A DNA stretch of 5,208 bases. Source: an uncultured Candidatus Melainabacteria bacterium. GTDB lineage: Bacteria; Cyanobacteriota; Vampirovibrionia; Gastranaerophilales; Gastranaerophilaceae. Within the stretch, counting starts at the first letter, position 1. Each line of letters opens with the position of its first letter. The stretch covers positions 1 to 5,208 of the forward strand of contig CAKUQA010000130.1 of assembly GCA_934675225.1 (NCBI GenBank). Direction: 5' to 3'. Below are positions 1 to 4,910 of the stretch, one piece after another. The notes below the pieces were generated by a model. The model ran no database searches and was not told where the DNA came from. It saw only the letters and a program-made list of their open reading frames with translations. A program made the translations under genes and the position numbers.

Positions 1-9
1 GATTACAAG

Positions 10-15
10 TATAAA
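10..15 (+). promoter_or_regulatory. Candidate -10 box of the pilin gene
   Basis: TATAAA lies 67 bases before the pilin ATG, so transcription would start near base 22 and leave a leader of about 60 bases. Any -35 box would lie outside or at the very edge of the window, so only half of the promoter can be judged. In DNA this A+T-rich such a hexamer also occurs by chance. Confidence 0.3.
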
Positions 16-28
16 GAGAGATAAAAGC

Positions 29-60
29 GTAAAACAATTTGAGAAATCAGAGAGTTTTAC
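29..60 (+). other. Hairpin in the 5' leader of the pilin mRNA
   Basis: GTAAAAC (29-35) pairs perfectly with GTTTTAC (54-60) around an 18-base loop. It ends 8 bases before the Shine-Dalgarno sequence AAGGTG (69-74) and leaves it free. No T-run follows, so it is not a terminator. A 5' stabilising structure for an abundant mRNA is a reasonable guess, but the stem is A+T-rich and weak. Confidence 0.3.
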
Positions 61-82
61 AAACAAGAAAGGTGAAAAGATT

Positions 83-736
83 ATGACAAAAAGATTCGGT
101 TTTACACTTGCAGAAGTGTTGATCACATTAGGTATCATCGGTGTTGTAGCTGCTATGACAATGCCTACATTGATGAACTCAACTCAAGGTGCACAATACA
201 AGACAGCTTACAAAAAAGCTTTGTCAGCTATTTCTCAAGCTGTAACTTTGAACGTTGCTTTGGATGAATGGAACTTCGCAGATGCTACAGGTTCTACTCC
301 ATATACAGTTACAGAAATGCTTTCTAGCAGAATGAACGTTGTTAGAACTGAAGTTGGTGCTACAAATATTAAAGACGCTAAAGGAAATGCATATTCAGTA
401 GCTAAAGGTTCTGGTGCTTTACAAGGTGTAACTGGCGCAACATCAGTTGCATCAACTAACACAACATTGTTCTTTAACGATGGTATTATGTTTACATACG
501 CAACAAATTCTTCTGGATGTACACATGCTGATGGTGCTACTCCAAAAGATTGTTATGGTTTCATCGATGTTAACGGTGTTAAAGCTCCTAACAGAATTGT
601 ACAATGTGACAACTCAGGTGCAACAACTACAAACTGCCAAATCAAAAACCCAACTGACGTATATCCAGTTAGATTCTATGATGCAACAGTTGTTCCAAAC
701 TCTACTCCAGCTAGAGCTGTATTGTTCAGCAAATAG
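83..736 (+). CDS. Type IV pilin-like / pseudopilin protein (prepilin)
   Basis: This is a prepilin-type secreted structural protein of 217 residues. The N-terminus is a class III signal: short basic leader MTKRFG, then FTLAEVLITLGIIG, with predicted prepilin-peptidase cleavage after Gly6. Phe7 becomes the methylated first residue and Glu11 is the conserved Glu+5. Residues 7-30 form the hydrophobic helix that anchors the subunit and packs into the filament core. The C-terminal globular part has four cysteines (146, 157, 175, 185), enough for two disulfides, and a FIDVNG...PN segment (160-170) common in pilin-like proteins of this type. The start is fixed by the signal peptide and by AAGGTG eight bases upstream. 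The gene stands alone and ends at a strong terminator. Asn codons are mostly AAC and few AAT, unlike the other genes here, which suggests high expression. Whether it is a true pilus subunit or a type II secretion pseudopilin cannot be told from one gene. Confidence 0.93.
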   Translation: MTKRFGFTLAEVLITLGIIGVVAAMTMPTLMNSTQGAQYKTAYKKALSAISQAVTLNVALDEWNFADATGSTPYTVTEMLSSRMNVVRTEVGATNIKDAKGNAYSVAKGSGALQGVTGATSVASTNTTLFFNDGIMFTYATNSSGCTHADGATPKDCYGFIDVNGVKAPNRIVQCDNSGATTTNCQIKNPTDVYPVRFYDATVVPNSTPARAVLFSK

Positions 737-768
737 TCTGATTAAGCAGAGATTGGCTTATAAATATG

Positions 769-807
769 AACAAAGTCTTGTATATAAATACAAGACTTTG
801 TTTTTTT
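769..807 (+). terminator. Rho-independent terminator after the pilin gene
   Basis: A perfect 14-bp stem (769-782 with 789-802) around the 6-base loop TATAAA runs straight into a T-run (801-807). It starts 33 bases after the pilin stop codon. On the minus strand the stem comes 32 bases after the maf stop, but only two T's follow it there, so it should be weak for maf. Confidence 0.93.
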
Positions 808-834
808 ATATTTAGAAATTAAAAATTTTAAAAC

Positions 835-1395
835 TTAACCAAGCATTTTCAACAATACACTTGAACTCATGCCAATAATATTTTCAATATCACCTGTATA
901 AGATTTGATATATCCGTCAGGCATTTCTTGTATTCCGTAAGAACCGGCTTTATCAAAAGGTTTGAAATTATCTATATAATATTTTATTTGTTCTTCTGTA
1001 AGTTGTTCAAACGTAACCTCACTTGTTGTTGATTGCGTGTTATATTTTTGCGTTTCTGAATTCATTACAACTATAGATGTTACAACATGATGAGTTTTTC
1101 CGGACAATTTTTGAAGCATTTCAAAAGCACCTTTATACCCATCAGGCTTACCAAGAATTTTATTATCAAGCACAACAATTGTATCAGCAGCAATAATTGT
1201 TGATGGTTCTTTAACCAACGGAACAACGGCTTTTGCTTTATTATATGCTAAATTTTCTATAAATTCATAAGAAAAATCCGTCCTCGAGTGGTCCTCCACA
1301 TACGGCGACGGAATGATTTCAAATCCAATATTATGTTTTTTCAGAATATCCGCTCTCCTTGGAGAAGAAGAAGCAAGGATTATTTTTCCCACCAT
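835..1395 (-). CDS. maf: Maf-family nucleoside triphosphate pyrophosphatase
   Basis: Maf proteins hydrolyse non-canonical or excess nucleoside triphosphates to the monophosphate and pyrophosphate in the cytoplasm, and overproduction inhibits septum formation in some bacteria. The 186-residue protein has the family landmarks in order: ILASSSPRR (6-14, triphosphate-binding loop), LAYNKAKAV (49-57), AADTIVVLDNKILGKP (69-84, with the catalytic Asp71), SGKTHHVVTSI (98-108), FDKAGSYGIQ (147-156) and ENIIGM (171-176). The Arg13/14, Lys53 and Gln156 pattern looks closer to the YhdE-type (dTTP/UTP) than the YceF-type (m7GTP) branch, but this is tentative. The frame stays open to an ATG at 1500. That start would add a 35-residue extension unlike the family and would overlap the upstream gene, so the ATG at 1395 is chosen: it puts the Maf loop at its usual place and has a weak GTGAG six bases before it. 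It lies 58 bases downstream of the small gene on the same strand. Confidence 0.93.
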   Translation of the reverse strand: MVGKIILASSSPRRADILKKHNIGFEIIPSPYVEDHSRTDFSYEFIENLAYNKAKAVVPLVKEPSTIIAADTIVVLDNKILGKPDGYKGAFEMLQKLSGKTHHVVTSIVVMNSETQKYNTQSTTSEVTFEQLTEEQIKYYIDNFKPFDKAGSYGIQEMPDGYIKSYTGDIENIIGMSSSVLLKMLG

Positions 1396-1420
1396 TTTGT
1401 TCTCACTTTCTTTACTTGTA

Positions 1421-1426
1421 ATTATA
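1421..1426 (-). promoter_or_regulatory. Candidate -10 box directly upstream of maf
   Basis: TATAAT on the minus strand would start a transcript about 20 bases before the maf ATG, between the small gene and maf. The best -35 at a 17-base spacing is TTTCTG, which is poor. It could let maf be transcribed apart from its upstream partner, but a chance match is possible. Confidence 0.28.
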
Positions 1427-1453
1427 CAGAAAAAAAATGAAAACAGAAACTTT

Positions 1454-1696
1454 TTACTGATACTGTTGGGAAGTTCGATTGTATCTTGCGGTTCTGGCAT
1501 TTATAGCATAACAAGCTATATTAAGCCTTTGTTTAAGGTTCATCATATTTCGATACATGCTAGCATAATCATTCATAGCATCCATCATTTTTTTAGGATC
1601 AACCATTGATTCCATATTGTCATGGTTGTCAACTTTTTCTTCTGCATATTTTTTGACCAAAAGTTGGTCAATATAATCCTCAGCACCTATTGCCAT
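1454..1696 (-). CDS. Small hypothetical protein (80 aa) upstream of maf
   Basis: I do not recognise this protein. It is very probably a real gene: a full GGGAGG Shine-Dalgarno sits seven bases before the ATG, no competing frame covers the segment, and maf follows 58 bases later. The 80 residues start acidic (AEDYIDQLL), have a charged middle (residues 14-35) and then a methionine-rich, probably helical half (MMDAMNDYASMYRNMMNLKQ, residues 37-56) with a single Cys62. The tail is basic, then polar (Arg/Asn/Gln). There is no signal peptide and no membrane span. The mix of helix-forming residues, Met and a polar tail would suit a small oligomeric, coiled or adaptor protein, but no function can be assigned. 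The spacing to maf suggests co-transcription, though a candidate internal promoter exists. Confidence 0.75.
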   Translation of the reverse strand: MAIGAEDYIDQLLVKKYAEEKVDNHDNMESMVDPKKMMDAMNDYASMYRNMMNLKQRLNIACYAINARTARYNRTSQQYQ

Positions 1697-1703
1697 TTGG
1701 TGT

Positions 1704-1709
1704 CCTCCC
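1704..1709 (-). promoter_or_regulatory. Strong ribosome binding site of the 80-aa gene
   Basis: Minus-strand GGGAGG is separated by seven bases from the ATG at 1696. It is the best Shine-Dalgarno sequence in the window and the main reason to accept the small frame as a translated gene. Confidence 0.8.
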
Positions 1710-1764
1710 TGTGATTGTTTTATTCCTATTGATTGTGTGTGATGTGTGAGAAAGAGTTAAAAAA

Positions 1765-1770
1765 ATTATA
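1765..1770 (-). promoter_or_regulatory. Candidate -10 box for the 80-aa gene and maf
   Basis: Consensus TATAAT on the minus strand would start a transcript about 60 bases before the ATG at 1696. At a 17-base spacing the -35 position reads ATAAGG, which does not resemble TTGACA, so an activator or a chance match must be considered. Confidence 0.35.
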
Positions 1771-1845
1771 AACCTTTTTAAACTATTCCTTATTGATATT
1801 CCTTATGTATATACTAAGTATTTCTTTCCCAAAAAATTGCTTAAT

Positions 1846-1876
1846 TTGACAACAATTGTTAAGAATTGTTTACAAA
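1846..1876. promoter_or_regulatory. Operator-like palindrome with a TTGACA box
   Basis: The segment starts with a perfect TTGACA (1846-1851) and includes the palindrome AACAATTGTT (1851-1860) and a second AATTGTT (1864-1870), 10 bases from the first. No convincing -10 follows on the plus strand: TTTACA at a 17-base spacing, TACAAA at 19. It could bind a dimeric regulator acting on the leftward 80-aa gene about 150 bases away, or be chance in A+T-rich DNA. Confidence 0.22.
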
Positions 1877-1932
1877 TATGAATTAATACTGCCTGAATAT
1901 TAATTATTTTCATTTTAAGCGTAATAAACTCA

Positions 1933-1996
1933 GTCATTCTGAGCGAATGCGAAACAATAATGTCGTCATTCTGAGGGCTTTGCCCGAAAGAATCCA
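1933..1996 (+). repeat. Two tandem copies of a GTCATTCTGAG-type intergenic repeat
   Basis: Two head-to-tail copies begin with the identical 11-mer GTCATTCTGAG at 1933 and 1965. The first continues CGAATGCGAAAC. The second continues GGCTTTGCCCGAAAGAATCC, in which GGGC (1975-1978) and GCCC (1982-1985) form a small hairpin. Related sequences ending in ...CGAAGAATC are known as dispersed, partly palindromic intergenic repeats in many unrelated bacteria. When translated they give spurious proteins with phrases such as RFFALLRMT. Confidence 0.75.
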
Positions 1997-2015
1997 GCTG
2001 ATGATTTGCAATATT

Positions 2016-2035
2016 GGCGGAATGGACATCCCGCC
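2016..2035. repeat. GGCGG/CCGCC hairpin within the repeat cluster
   Basis: GGCGG (2016-2020) and CCGCC (2031-2035) form a 5-bp G+C stem around a 10-base loop in otherwise A+T-rich DNA. It lies between the second and third GTCATTCTGAG copies and may be part of the same composite repeat or a different REP-like unit. Confidence 0.5.
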
Positions 2036-2061
2036 TTACTAAAATAAAAAAATTAATTATC

Positions 2062-2137
2062 GTCATTCTGAGCAGAGCGAAGAATCTCCTAAACATCTTA
2101 CCAACCATGCGATGTTTCGGCTTCGCCTCAACATGAC
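2062..2137. repeat. Inverted pair of intergenic repeat units (imperfect palindrome)
   Basis: The third GTCATTCTGAG copy (2062-2072, continuing through GCGAAGAATC to about 2089) faces an inverted relative at 2111-2137. The complement of that relative begins GTCATGTTGAG, 9 of 11 identical. Together they can fold into a long imperfect hairpin of about 76 bases. On the minus strand the fold lies 44 bases after the SEC-C stop codon, and a T7 run (2052-2046) follows about nine bases beyond it. It may therefore end or protect the 3' end of that mRNA, but it is not a textbook terminator. Confidence 0.7.
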
Positions 2138-2181
2138 AGAATGGACAATAAGTAGCTACAGTCGTTTTAACAAACAACAAA

Positions 2182-3453
2182 TTATAAATTTGCACCACAG
2201 CATTTTTTAAATTTTTTACCGCTTCCACAAGGACAAGGATCATTTCTACCGATTTTACTTAAATCAATTCCTTCCAAAGAAGGTTTTTCGATGTCTTCCT
2301 CAATTATCCCTAGCGTTTTAGAAAATGCTTTTGATTTATACAAAACTGTTGTTGATGAAAAGATTTTGTTTTCCAAATATCTTGATTTGTAATGTTCTAA
2401 CAGTTCTTCAAATGAATAATTTGTTCCCAAAAGTTTATTTACCACATCCATAAAGTTTTCATGGCGTTCTGCAACTCTTTTAATTATATTTGCAGAGAAT
2501 TTATCATTTTCTAAGAAAAATTGTACACAAGCTTTTGCATTTTCAACACTTTCAGGATTTTCAATAATCCTATTAAAAGTTTCAAAAAACGGAACCGCAT
2601 ACAATCCCAATTCTTTATCAAAAATAATACCAACATCATATACTTCTTTGTGAGAAGAAAAACCACCAAGTGAATTTTCCAAGAAATTATCATACGAGTT
2701 ATTAAACTCAGATACACTAAAGAATTTATAATTTTCAGGAAGTTGAATTTTATCAGCAAAATCAACCTTTTCTCCGCCTTCTGCAAAATCATTGAAAGCA
2801 CCAATCAAGTCATCAGCAAACTTATTTGTTGTAACAACTTCGTCTTTTCCAAAAAATTCTACAAATTTTTCATAAATTTCTTTTACATTTTTTTCAATTT
2901 CTTTTTGCTTTTCTGGATTATCAAAATATACAAGTTCAGGATTCTGGATAATCTTTGCTACAGAATATCTTAGAGCATCATCTTTTCTTGAAGATGGTAA
3001 AACACCTGAAATTTCCAGCAAATAATATGCTTTTTCAAACTTAAAAAACCTTGCAACAACATATTGACCGGAACCAATTCCCCTAAAAGAGGTCATTTTT
3101 ACCAAAGAAACAACACTATATGTTTTTTCATTAATAACATTATTCAAATCAAAGCCGTTTTGTAAAACTCTTTTTACTTCAAAAATTGAAGAAATAGAAC
3201 CCATTAATGCTTTAACTATTTTTTTTGAAGAAGCTGAAACTTTTTTGGTATTTTCTAAATACAAAGCTAAAATACTTTTATTATCCAAATTTCGTTCAAA
3301 AATATAATTAAAACAAGCTGACTGAAAATTCATACCATTTACAGTTTTTATATATTCTTCAAAATCAGGCTTTACAAATTCATCGTTCTGTATAAACTCT
3401 GCCAACTCTTTTATAACATCATTAATTTCTTTTAAGTCTTCTAAAATAAGCAT
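2182..3453 (-). CDS. SEC-C motif protein of unknown function
   Basis: A 423-residue, acidic, apparently cytoplasmic protein with no signal peptide or membrane span. The only clear domain is at the extreme C-terminus: [18 protein letters not shown], with Cys407, Cys409, Cys418 and Cys419 in the CxCx8CC arrangement of the SEC-C zinc-binding motif. In SecA that motif contacts SecB and ribosomes, and it is also found at the ends of many unrelated proteins. The body is not SecA: there are no Walker motifs. The N-terminal 85 residues are mainly helical. Residues 90-152 look beta-rich ([22 protein letters not shown], then [23 protein letters not shown], split here by 11 residues) and could be a small barrel. 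A charged helix follows at about 180-202. The ATG at 3453 has GGGAG six bases upstream. The gene lies 75 bases downstream of the TPR membrane protein but has its own candidate promoter. Confidence 0.85.
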   Translation of the reverse strand: MLILEDLKEINDVIKELAEFIQNDEFVKPDFEEYIKTVNGMNFQSACFNYIFERNLDNKSILALYLENTKKVSASSKKIVKALMGSISSIFEVKRVLQNGFDLNNVINEKTYSVVSLVKMTSFRGIGSGQYVVARFFKFEKAYYLLEISGVLPSSRKDDALRYSVAKIIQNPELVYFDNPEKQKEIEKNVKEIYEKFVEFFGKDEVVTTNKFADDLIGAFNDFAEGGEKVDFADKIQLPENYKFFSVSEFNNSYDNFLENSLGGFSSHKEVYDVGIIFDKELGLYAVPFFETFNRIIENPESVENAKACVQFFLENDKFSANIIKRVAERHENFMDVVNKLLGTNYSFEELLEHYKSRYLENKIFSSTTVLYKSKAFSKTLGIIEEDIEKPSLEGIDLSKIGRNDPCPCGSGKKFKKCCGANL

Positions 3454-3460
3454 AATTATC

Positions 3461-3480
3461 TCCCTCTTATATAAAGAGGA
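3461..3480 (-). promoter_or_regulatory. Leader hairpin overlapping the SEC-C gene's ribosome binding site
   Basis: On the minus strand CCTCTT (3479-3474) pairs perfectly with AAGAGG (3468-3463) around TATAT. The right arm is the first part of AAGAGGGAG, the Shine-Dalgarno region of the gene starting at 3453. Folding would hide part of that site, so translation could be affected by temperature or by a bound factor. With six pairs, three of them G:C, the fold is only moderately stable. Confidence 0.4.
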
Positions 3481-3506
3481 TACCTTAAAAGAATTAAAAA
3501 CTCAAT

Positions 3507-3534
3507 ACTATAACAGGTTAATATCTAATTACAA
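3507..3534 (-). promoter_or_regulatory. Candidate extended -10 promoter of the SEC-C gene
   Basis: Minus strand: TTGTAA (3534-3529, four of six matches to TTGACA), 16 bases, then TATAGT (3512-3507) preceded by TGT, an extended -10. Transcription would start near 3500, giving a leader of about 47 bases that carries the hairpin over the ribosome binding site. The -35 box overlaps the stop codon of the upstream TPR gene. Confidence 0.5.
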
Positions 3535-4617
3535 TTTCTTAACCAATGTTGTTTCCTGACTAAATTTACATTCAGGACACAACTTTTTAGCAACTGTTCT
3601 ATCAGCACCTGCACCTTTTAAATCCCCATTTATTGCTCGAATAACACTTCTGTTATAATAAGCATCTGCAGGAGAAAAGAATACTGATTTTTTCTGGTTA
3701 TATGCACTAATCAATGTATTTAGCTCTGCAAGTGCCGGTTTATAGTCTTTGTTTTTTAGTTGATAAATTGCTTTTTCATATCTTAATAAATATTTTGCGC
3801 CTTCAATTGTTTCTTCACTAATCGCCCTATCAAAAACTTGTAACATCTCGTCATAAGGCAAATAATAAGTCTTTACCCCTACAATATCATCTAAAAAGCT
3901 ATCAGATAAACTGTATTTATTAGCCAATTCATAGTCAACAACAGCTTCTTTATATCTTTTCAGCTTAAACTTTGCATAAGCTCTTTGAGCATAAACTTCC
4001 GGAGAAATTGGAACAATTTTTGAATAAACATTTGACAAGTTTATTACTGAATTATATTTTTCAGCATGGCTTAAATTTACAATTGTATAAGGAGTAAGAA
4101 CATATCCAGCAAATAGTAAAACTAAAAGCAATACAACATAAATACTTTTTCTTGGAGTTGAATTATATTCTTCAAACGCTTTTTCATCAATATTTTTAAT
4201 AGTTGGTCTGAATAATGTTTTTTTGCATGGGCCAAACATTTTAAAAACAGATTTTATAAAAAAGTTATTAACAACCACATAGGTCAAATATAGCAACACC
4301 AACGGAATTAAAGTCAATGCCAAAACACTAACAAGATAAGGTTGTTTCATAAATTCCACAAAATACGAAAATATAACCAAATAAATATATGCAACTATTT
4401 CTACAGCAACAAGCCAATTCATAATTGTAGTATATTTTCTATATTCTTTCCCAAAATCTTTTAACTGTTCATCCGACAACCTTTTTTGGTAAAGATAACC
4501 TTCATTTCTCATAATACCTGCAACAATAGTATTGTTGCCAACATTGTACCAATTACAATACTGAGAATTTGCAAAAATCAATTTTCTCAAATCATTTAAA
4601 TCAATATTAATATTCAT
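3529..4617 (-). CDS. Membrane protein with C-terminal TPR-like repeats
   Basis: A 362-residue protein I cannot assign to a named family. After about 60 mostly polar residues there are three hydrophobic helices (about 66-86, 94-118 and 159-181). The loop between the second and third is strongly basic (KSVFKMFGPCKK...TPRKS), so the positive-inside rule puts it in the cytoplasm and the C-terminal domain outside the membrane. That domain has three TPR-like helical pairs: 207-237 (YAQRAYAKFKLKRYKEAVVDY), 276-306 (AIYQLKNKDYKPALAELNTL) and 317-345 (AYYNRSVIRAINGDLKGA). It ends with a Cys-Pro-Glu-Cys pair (347, 350). TPRs usually bind other proteins, so a scaffold or assembly role at the envelope is a fair guess. 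The frame stays open to a TTG at 4653, but that TTG lies in a -35 box. The ATG at 4617 has no Shine-Dalgarno and sits at the predicted transcription start, so it is the chosen start. Confidence 0.8.
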   Translation of the reverse strand: MNINIDLNDLRKLIFANSQYCNWYNVGNNTIVAGIMRNEGYLYQKRLSDEQLKDFGKEYRKYTTIMNWLVAVEIVAYIYLVIFSYFVEFMKQPYLVSVLALTLIPLVLLYLTYVVVNNFFIKSVFKMFGPCKKTLFRPTIKNIDEKAFEEYNSTPRKSIYVVLLLVLLFAGYVLTPYTIVNLSHAEKYNSVINLSNVYSKIVPISPEVYAQRAYAKFKLKRYKEAVVDYELANKYSLSDSFLDDIVGVKTYYLPYDEMLQVFDRAISEETIEGAKYLLRYEKAIYQLKNKDYKPALAELNTLISAYNQKKSVFFSPADAYYNRSVIRAINGDLKGAGADRTVAKKLCPECKFSQETTLVKKL

Positions 4618-4624
4618 AGCACAT

Positions 4625-4653
4625 ATTCTAGCATTTTTTTGAAAATTTTGCAA
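4625..4653 (-). promoter_or_regulatory. Promoter giving a probably leaderless TPR-protein mRNA
   Basis: Minus strand: TTGCAA (4653-4648, four of six), a 17-base spacer, then TAGAAT (4630-4625, five of six) with TGC directly in front, an extended -10. Seven bases separate the -10 from the A of the ATG at 4617, so the RNA should begin at or one base before the start codon. The absence of a ribosome binding site agrees with this. Confidence 0.6.
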
Positions 4654-4660
4654 TTGTTGA

Positions 4661-4688
4661 TTTACAAAAAAAATTCAAGTATTATAAT
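4661..4688 (+). promoter_or_regulatory. Strong promoter for the structured leader and tRNA-Pro
   Basis: TTTACA (4661-4666, five of six matches to TTGACA), 16 bases, then a consensus TATAAT (4683-4688). Transcription would begin near 4695, about 135 bases before the tRNA. It is the best plus-strand promoter in the window. Its -35 box is seven bases from the -35 box of the divergent TPR-protein promoter. Confidence 0.65.
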
Positions 4689-4721
4689 TATGGAGTTGGA
4701 AGATTTAATAACTTCACATTG

Positions 4722-4812
4722 TTGTCGGAATGTAGCACTCTGCCGAGTGGGACAATCCGGTGAATTGTCACACGAGAGGTGGTAGCGCACCTTTACAAAT
4801 GTGAAACATTTG
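4722..4812 (+). ncRNA. Structured leader RNA with tRNA-Pro-like blocks, function unknown
   Basis: Four hairpins follow one another: CACTC/GAGTG (4736-4740 with 4745-4749), GACAAT/ATTGTC (4751-4756 with 4764-4769), AGGTG/CACCT (4777-4781 with 4788-4792) and CAAATGT/ACATTTG (4796-4802 with 4806-4812). All stems are perfect. Two blocks copy the tRNA-Pro that follows: 4722-4736 matches 4827-4841 at 14 of 15 bases, and 4780-4791 equals 4848-4859 at all 12. In the tRNA the blocks lie 6 bases apart, here 43. No matching anticodon arm, T-arm or complete acceptor end can be found, so this is not a working tRNA. It may be a tRNA-Pro remnant with an insertion in the D-arm, or a small RNA or leader processed from the tRNA transcript. 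It is G+C-richer than its surroundings and has no reading frame of note. Confidence 0.4.
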
Positions 4813-4830
4813 AAAATTTCATTTAATTGT

Positions 4831-4904
4831 CGGGATGTAGCGCAGTCTGGTAGCGCACCGTGTTCGGGTCGCGGGGGTCGCAAGTTCAAATCTTGTCATC
4901 CCGA
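4831..4904 (+). tRNA. tRNA-Pro, anticodon CGG
   Basis: A complete 74-base cloverleaf. The acceptor CGGGATG (4831-4837) pairs with CATCCCG (4897-4903), with discriminator A4904. The D-stem is GCGC/GCGC (4840-4843 with 4853-4856). The anticodon stem CCGTG/CGCGG (4858-4862 with 4870-4874) encloses the loop TTCGGGT, giving anticodon CGG (4865-4867), which reads CCG. The variable loop has five bases. The T-arm GCAAG-TTCAAAT-CTTGT spans 4880-4896. The C1:G72 pair and G36-G37 are typical of bacterial tRNA-Pro. The 3' CCA is not encoded: TTTTTT follows at once, so CCA must be added enzymatically. Confidence 0.96.
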
Positions 4905-4910
4905 TTTTTT
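4905..4910 (+). terminator. T-run ending the tRNA-Pro transcript
   Basis: Six T's directly follow the discriminator base, so the stable acceptor and T-arm structure plus the T-run can act as an intrinsic terminator. The run overlaps the last codon positions of the convergent CBS-domain gene. Confidence 0.5.

Larger units (their letters stand above)
1697..2181. other. Long intergenic region with repeats and no gene
   Basis: This 485-base gap between the SEC-C gene and the 80-aa gene contains no supported coding sequence. From low to high coordinates it holds the leader and candidate promoter of the 80-aa gene (1697-1770), an A+T palindromic segment (1846-1876) and a cluster of dispersed-type repeats (1933-2137). 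The stretches 1771-1845, 1877-1932 and 2138-2181 are A+T-rich, and nothing distinct is seen in them. Both neighbours run leftward, so the gap should also contain the 3' end of the SEC-C transcript. Confidence 0.75.

Noticed and set aside
447..815. Plus-strand open frame overlapping the pilin gene
   Set aside because: It is a shifted-frame shadow of the pilin gene that continues through the terminator hairpin and lacks a start signal.
1396..1500. Upstream extension of Maf to an ATG at 1500
   Set aside because: It would add 35 residues before the conserved start of the family and overlap the end of the 80-aa gene. The ATG at 1395 places the SSSPRR loop normally.
1803..2243. Minus-strand open frame of 146 codons across the intergenic region
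   Set aside because: It starts out of frame inside the end of the SEC-C gene and translates the dispersed repeats (RFFALLRMT-type phrase), a known source of false proteins. It has no ribosome binding site.
4618..4653. TTG start at 4653 for the TPR protein
   Set aside because: The TTG is part of the -35 box, no Shine-Dalgarno precedes it, and the 12 added residues carry no recognisable feature.
4777..4792. T-box riboswitch core in the tRNA-Pro leader
   Set aside because: AGGTGGTAGCGCACC resembles the T-box only loosely. The TGGNACC bulge is missing, and the downstream gene is a tRNA, which no T-box is known to control.
4788..4803. A degenerate tRNA-Val(TAC) anticodon arm (CACCTTTACAAATGTG)
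   Set aside because: The loop would have only six bases and one stem pair is mismatched. No matching T-arm or acceptor stem follows.
4662..4889. Minus-strand open frame of 75 codons
   Set aside because: It is antisense to tRNA-Pro and the structured leader. Its Pro/Arg-rich start is the complement of the tRNA.
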